Origin: Ceratobasidium sp. AG-K
Taxonomy: Eukaryota > Basidiomycota > Agaricomycetes > Cantharellales > Ceratobasidiaceae
Assembly (NCBI GenBank): GCA_037039685.1
Contig: JAWNGF010000004.1
Span: 1,302,001 to 1,366,000, forward strand
Reading direction: 5' to 3'
Length of the DNA stretch: 64,000 nt
Part shown: positions 59,334 through 64,000 of the stretch, one piece after another
Position numbering within the stretch: position 1 is the first letter of the stretch
Layout: the number at the start of each line of letters is the position of its first letter
Notes under the pieces: model-generated
Told to the model about the DNA's origin: nothing
The model's database searches: none
What the model saw: only the letters and a program-made list of their open reading frames with translations
Made by a program: the position numbers and the translations under genes

Positions 59334-61065
59334 CTAGCTAAATGCTTCCTCTCTTGGAGATTTGGTCATCCAATGCACGCCATCCAGTTCGACCCCGTCC
59401 ACCACGTGGTCCTGGAGGGTACTCGGCTTACGATTGTGCGCGGGCAGGTACAGAGTATCTCGCTGGCTTCGAAGATTGAGAACCAGGCGGGAGATCATTA
59501 CGTTGACGATCGCTAGGCCAAAGCTGAGTAATGGATGGGTGAAATCACAGCCGGAAAGGGTGAGGCGACATGCATCGATTAACGACCCGGATTAAGGGGA
59601 GGTAACAGGAGCTACTTACTACTTTGCTAGGGCAACGAGAGTGGGAGGCGCAACCAACCATGTGATCATGTTAAAGATTGAGCAGGCTGTAGTACGCATG
59701 AGTTTGAGACCCCAATATTACTAGATGAACGGATCGCTTACAGAAGATGACAACGAAATGCAGCGCCCCTAGGGATAATTAGGTCAATATATGCATACTC
59801 AAACTTCACCCGAATGCACGTACCATCACGGAACAAGATGCGAATGAGCGGTGTACTGGCGGGATATCGGTCTGCCCTCAAAGCTTGAATGCACGACAGT
59901 ACAAACAAAAGAATTTCAAGAAGTAGAGGAGGGACCCACAAACTCCAGCTGCGGAATGCAACTTAGCACGTGTTTTTCATTTGGATCGTTCCTGAGGTGG
60001 CACTTACAGAAAAGGAGCGATCTGGTATAATAGAACCCAAGGGTCAGAATAAGAGTATATGAGCGGGAATACGGGAGTCGGCTTACAGTAAGAAAGCACG
60101 ATTTGAGCATGGGTTCGAAATGAACCGTATCTGTCATGATAAACCAGCGTTAGCGAAGCCGTTGGAAGCGGTCGAGAACAACCCACGAGCTTTGGTTATG
60201 AGCGATGCAAGCAGGAGCTAGTGGAAATGTGAGAAAGCGGAGCGAGGCCGTTCGTGCATGTGCGTACCCCAAATGTCGCTAAGAAATACGCGAGCCAGGA
60301 CACGGAAAGCAGTACAACGATCCACCTAGGGCGCCCCCATATAGCCGCCACCTATTTTACATATAGTGAGTATGTGCTTTGGGAGAACACTGACACATAC
60401 CCGCATAGCTACAAGTATGTGCGTAATGCCGAATGAAGTAATATACCAAAAGGCCTCGAGAAAATACCAAGTGATACAACTATAATTGGAGTTAGCCCCA
60501 GCTGAGCTTCATGTCTTGTAAGCGAGAACGTACAAGTTTTGGGAAATATAAGACGATACTCCACCCTTGTCGTACAACTAAAGTTGGGTCGAGCTTGTTA
60601 GCTCGGCCTGGTGATGATCAAATATTCCACTCACATCAATCGCTAGCACAATTGGCGAAATGTATCGATTCTGTAGTCAATCATTTCAGCACCCAAGTAT
60701 CGAAAAGTCATGCACAGCTTACCAGTAGGAACATAATTACGACTGAAGACCTCTTCGATTTCCAAATATAGTTGACCTTGAACCCAGATCAGGATGGGGC
60801 AATTGAAACGTCGTTCGTTGAACCTACCTCATCCGTAAAAGTCAAGATGTGGTCATATATCAGTGCAGCAAAACCGGCCACTGTTACACGGTCGCACGGT
60901 GTGAGCAACCAAATGAAAAGCCGACAAAACGAAACTTGCCTCCTAGCATACTAATACAATTGGGGTCAGCAACGCGAACGCGACCTGTAGTAATACTTAC
61001 ATGGACAACCGAGCGTGATACATCGTCGTTTCGAGGTCTGCTAGAAGGACGGGGTTGGTGGACAT
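59334..61065 (-). CDS. DUF6533-type seven-helix membrane protein, copy C (inverted, diverged, possibly degenerate)
   Basis: The same family in opposite orientation. Readable exons: MSTNPVLLADLETTMYHARL (start 61065), LIYDHILTFTDE, VNYIWKSKRSSVVIMFLL, NRYISPIVLAID, LYDKGGVSSYISQNL, WYFLEAFWYITSFGITHILV, AIWGRPRWIVVLLSVSW, SLWVPPLLLEILLFVLSCIQ, TPLIRILFRDG, FNMITWLVAPPTLVALAK and ISRLVLNLRSQRDTLYLP, ending near MTKSPREEAFS at 59334. The expected 11-nt micro-exon (tatgctaggag) is present and followed by a consensus GC donor (gcaagt). However, exon 1 with its gtaagt donor is one base longer than in copies A and B, and the strict join puts a stop in the next exon. So either another start or splice is used, or this copy is inactivated. 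Confidence 0.7.
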
Positions 61066-61976
61066 GGCCGAAAAGCTGGCTATAGCAGAGGATGACATTT
61101 CACAACCGGCCGCAACTATCAATTATTGGCCATGCACCGACTAAAGAGGAGGAAGTGGAAGCGAAAGCCCAGATTTGCAAGGCGTATGGGGGTTTTAACC
61201 GACTACTCTAATCAAAGATCGACGAATGCTACTAGCACGGAAGAAGCCGTCGACAGAGGGAAGGCCTAGCATTTTCATATATCAGTCCGGTACGTCAGGC
61301 CACAACAAATGAGAACCCACCGAAGGCTGCTAGACTTACAGGAGGGCAGTTGATTCGTCGAGTTAAGCGTACTCCAGCCAGGTTTTGAATGACGAAAAAC
61401 ACATGCGAACTGGATTGATCATCGGGCCCAGAATTCGCTCGGATACATCCGTTACGGCAAAGACTTGATGGACGTGCTGGTCCAAGAGGGCCCAGCGATC
61501 ACCCCGCCGCCCCGTGAAACTTGCACCGTGGAGACGCGGTCTTTCCAAGGATGGGAAGCGAGCCTGGGCAGGGCGAGCATATCTCAAGCGCGTTGAACAA
61601 AATTTCCGACAAGCGTGACGAAATGAAATGTGCGCAGTAGGTAGACAAGGCGGTAATACTATTGCCGTGGAGCCGGCCCAGCGACTAGCCATAAGGGAGC
61701 AAAAAGTGCGAGCGGCTCGAGGCCCCGGGAGCTGTTGACTGTCAATCAATTCGATGGACATTCACGTGGCAGCAAATCCAAGTGAATCAATCGTGCCTAG
61801 GATTCGCTTTCTGTCTCTACTGTAGATCGTTATCTCGGCAAGTGCCCGAATCTCCTCGAGTCGGTTACAATGTCGTCGGCGGTGAGAGTCCCGAGTACAC
61901 AATATGGTTCATCCAAAGCAGCAAACACACAAATCTACATTTTTAACTAAATACTCGCTCTCCCCCCACGGTCCAA
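61066..61976. other. Intergenic region, about 0.9 kb
   Basis: It lies between the start of DUF6533 copy C and the 3' end of the GH31 gene. A 132-codon open frame on the minus strand (61363-61761) has no recognisable domain, start context or homolog and is not called. Confidence 0.5.
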
Positions 61977-64000
61977 TTAGAACTGAGCAAACAAGGCCCA
62001 CTTTTTTGCTACCAAAGCTCCCGGATTCTTGATGGTCAACACGCTCGCCTTGCCCTCTTTGTTCCCGTTGTGAGTTACACCCTGCTCCCAAGTAAACTGG
62101 AGAGGAACACCCTCGTTTACGACTGCCTTGGGCTTCTGCTTCAACCCAAGCACAACAACCCTCTCGATGCGTACATCTGAGATGGTCTTTGCAAAGGCAT
62201 TATCTGGGCTGTATTGCTCCAGTGTCGTTTGATCGACCGTCCGATCGAGATTGCCCTCGGTGAGGTCGTCGCTGACGATCACCAGACCCTCGGGAGCCGT
62301 TTCAGCGTAGAATTGGCGCCAGACCAGGTACCCATCCTCGTGGGCGTACGTATCTCCATCATCCAGGTACAGATCACCCACCGCCGTTCCTTCATTATCG
62401 AGAGCAATGAGGAGCGTGAACGGGTCCTGTTTCATTAGAGTGGACGAGCGCCGAGGTCGTTCCCGCGTGGAAATGACATGTCCACCTTGTACGAGCACTG
62501 GGATCTTTTGGAGTGGCGCAGGCACCGTGACGTTCCTGCCCGGCTCTGAGCCGTGGTACAGGTGGTAGGATTGATAGTCGTAGTATGGCTATATCACTGA
62601 TCAGCGGAAGTGTCTTGATTTGTTCATGACCAGACGTACTTGGGCATCGGCCAGGTACACGTTGGCCTGCTCCACACCCGGGTCGGTCACTGGCTTAACC
62701 AACAGCCGTGCTTCCGATGTAATATTGGTCGTCTATCGCGAAGCCTTGCTTGTCCTTGGGGAACATCACATAGTGAGGACTGAGGGGATATTAGCACTAT
62801 AATCACACAAAGTGCAACAGCGTCTTACCGCAGGATCGGCAGCCCTGTAACGCTCGTCTCCCTAAATGCTGTGTACCAAACAGGCAACAGCGAGTACCGT
62901 AGACGCAGGATGTCACGAACAATTCCCTTGTACGGCTCTTCCAGGAGATATGGTTCACGACGCTTGGTGTCGATGTGTGCATGAGCGCGGAAGAAAGGCG
63001 CAAACGCGCCGACTTGATACCATCGAACTAACATCTCGGGGGGAGGGTTGCCGAAGAAACCGCCGACGTCGGCTGGAATAACAAATGTTCGGTTGAGAAA
63101 CTAATGGGTTGGAATGGGTGTGGTACTCACCCCCCGCAAAACTCATTCCTGCGATTCCATTGGAAAGGACCATCTTGACACCAATCGCCATGTGTTCCCA
63201 CGTGCCCATGTTGTCACCAGTCCACATCGCGCCGTGGCGTTGGGACCCGGCAAAGAACGAGCGAGTGAGCACGAAGGGGCGCTTGGCAGGAGTGGATCGA
63301 GCCTGGAGCGCTTGGGCAGTAATATTATGCTGAAAGGCCAAGAGGAAAATGTAGAGGTCAAAATGCGTGATCCGTCAGCGGGAGTGAAGCGCCACGTTTT
63401 AAAAACGTTTCGTCAGTTGACACGCCAAGTAGCGAATTATGGTTGACGCACGTATAGCATCCCGTTGATATTGTGTACATCTCGGTGCTCCCATCCACCA
63501 TAGTGCACGCTGTCCTTTTGCATGGTAATTTCAGGGCCGTTGAACACCGAGGGCTAAACTTCAAAATTAGAACTGGGACCGTTCGGAAGTGCGCAAACCC
63601 CACCTCGTTCATGTCGTTCCAGATATGAATTCCCTCAGAGCTAGCCTTCCAAGCCCAATCAAGTACTTTCTGCTCGCCCTCGATCGTAGGCTTGTCGAAC
63701 TTGTACAAACCTTTCCACCACTCCCAGCTACCAGGATGGAAGAAATCAACCCAAGCACTCGAGCCAGACCAGCACCACCCTTCAAACTCATCCTTGCCAC
63801 CTGGACGCTTGACAAGTACGTCGAGCTCTTTGGCGGCGGCATATACGGGGTAGTCGGATGTGCGTTTGAGATGAGGGTCGATAATCACAACCATCTGCAC
63901 AATGTTTAATGGCACTCCTTTCTGAGTTAGATAAGTGTTTACCTTGCGTCCAACGGCCATAACGTCCTTGGTCATCTCTACGGGGTCAGGGAAAGTCTTT
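61977..64000 (-). CDS. ROT2: Glucosidase II alpha subunit, GH31 (3' part; 5' end beyond the window; one probable frame break)
   Basis: ER glucosidase II trims glucose from N-glycans in the calnexin cycle. Visible blocks in order: [37 protein letters not shown], the nucleophile loop [55 protein letters not shown] with GDN (acid/base), [80 protein letters not shown] and the distal beta domain ending [12 protein letters not shown]. The gene is split by introns near 63.9, 63.57, 63.4, 63.1, 62.8 and 62.6 kb. At 62706-62707 the join IGST...[10 protein letters not shown] crosses frames (one extra or two missing bases). Active-site residues are intact. Symbol follows the yeast alpha subunit. Confidence 0.9.

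Noticed and set aside
61363..61761. A 132-codon open frame on the minus strand
   Set aside because: Composition is not protein-like and I recognise no motif.

Overview
The window is fungal nuclear DNA, very probably from an agaricomycete basidiomycete; a Rhizoctonia/Ceratobasidiaceae-like genome is my best guess, from gene content only. The evidence is dense genes split by many 50-65 nt GT-AG introns, and basidiomycete-style families: CFEM GPI proteins, DUF6533 seven-helix proteins, kinesin-light-chain-type TPR repeats, GH71 and GH28 enzymes. I saw no bacterial, viral, CRISPR, rRNA or tRNA signal.

Layout. 1-8.5 kb, all minus strand: the Chs7 chitin-synthase chaperone (cut by the window edge), a Pus9-type tRNA pseudouridine synthase, a Hof1/Cdc15-type F-BAR/SH3 cytokinesis protein and coatomer zeta. 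9-17 kb is gene-poor accessory DNA: three small secreted CFEM proteins, two decayed CFEM copies, a broken TPR gene and a palindrome-rich repeat. 17.5-33.2 kb is mostly housekeeping: a Sur7/PalI-like membrane protein, POP3 (RNase P/MRP), KRI1 (40S biogenesis), a beta-propeller lactonase, an A1 aspartic protease, a kinesin, ATP18, a Nif3-like protein, YAR1 and the G-patch splicing factor SPP2. 34-61 kb is rich in secreted and duplicated genes: a subtilase, a GH71 alpha-1,3-glucanase, three aldo-keto reductases, a FAD oxidoreductase, two GH28 pectinases and three DUF6533 membrane proteins, with cytosolic Asn-tRNA synthetase among them. The right edge holds most of glucosidase II alpha (GH31).

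Functional themes are wall building and remodelling (CHS7, F-BAR/SH3, GH71, glucosidase II), hydrolysis outside the cell (A1 and S8 proteases, GH28 pair) and ribosome/RNA biogenesis (PUS9, POP3, KRI1, YAR1, SPP2). These genes are not co-directional operons; the clustering is mainly tandem duplication.

Three observations run across the window. (1) Seven otherwise well-formed genes each have one single-base frame break, most in or beside a short homopolymer; residual assembly indels are the simplest reading. (2) There is an unusual number of micro-exons: 3, 5, 10, 11, 13 and 15 nt, several conserved between paralogs. (3) Three introns look like GC-AG introns. I found no clearly undescribed system; the CFEM array with its relics and the DUF6533 trio are the most interesting accessory loci. 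Exon limits were worked out by eye from splice signals and protein continuity.
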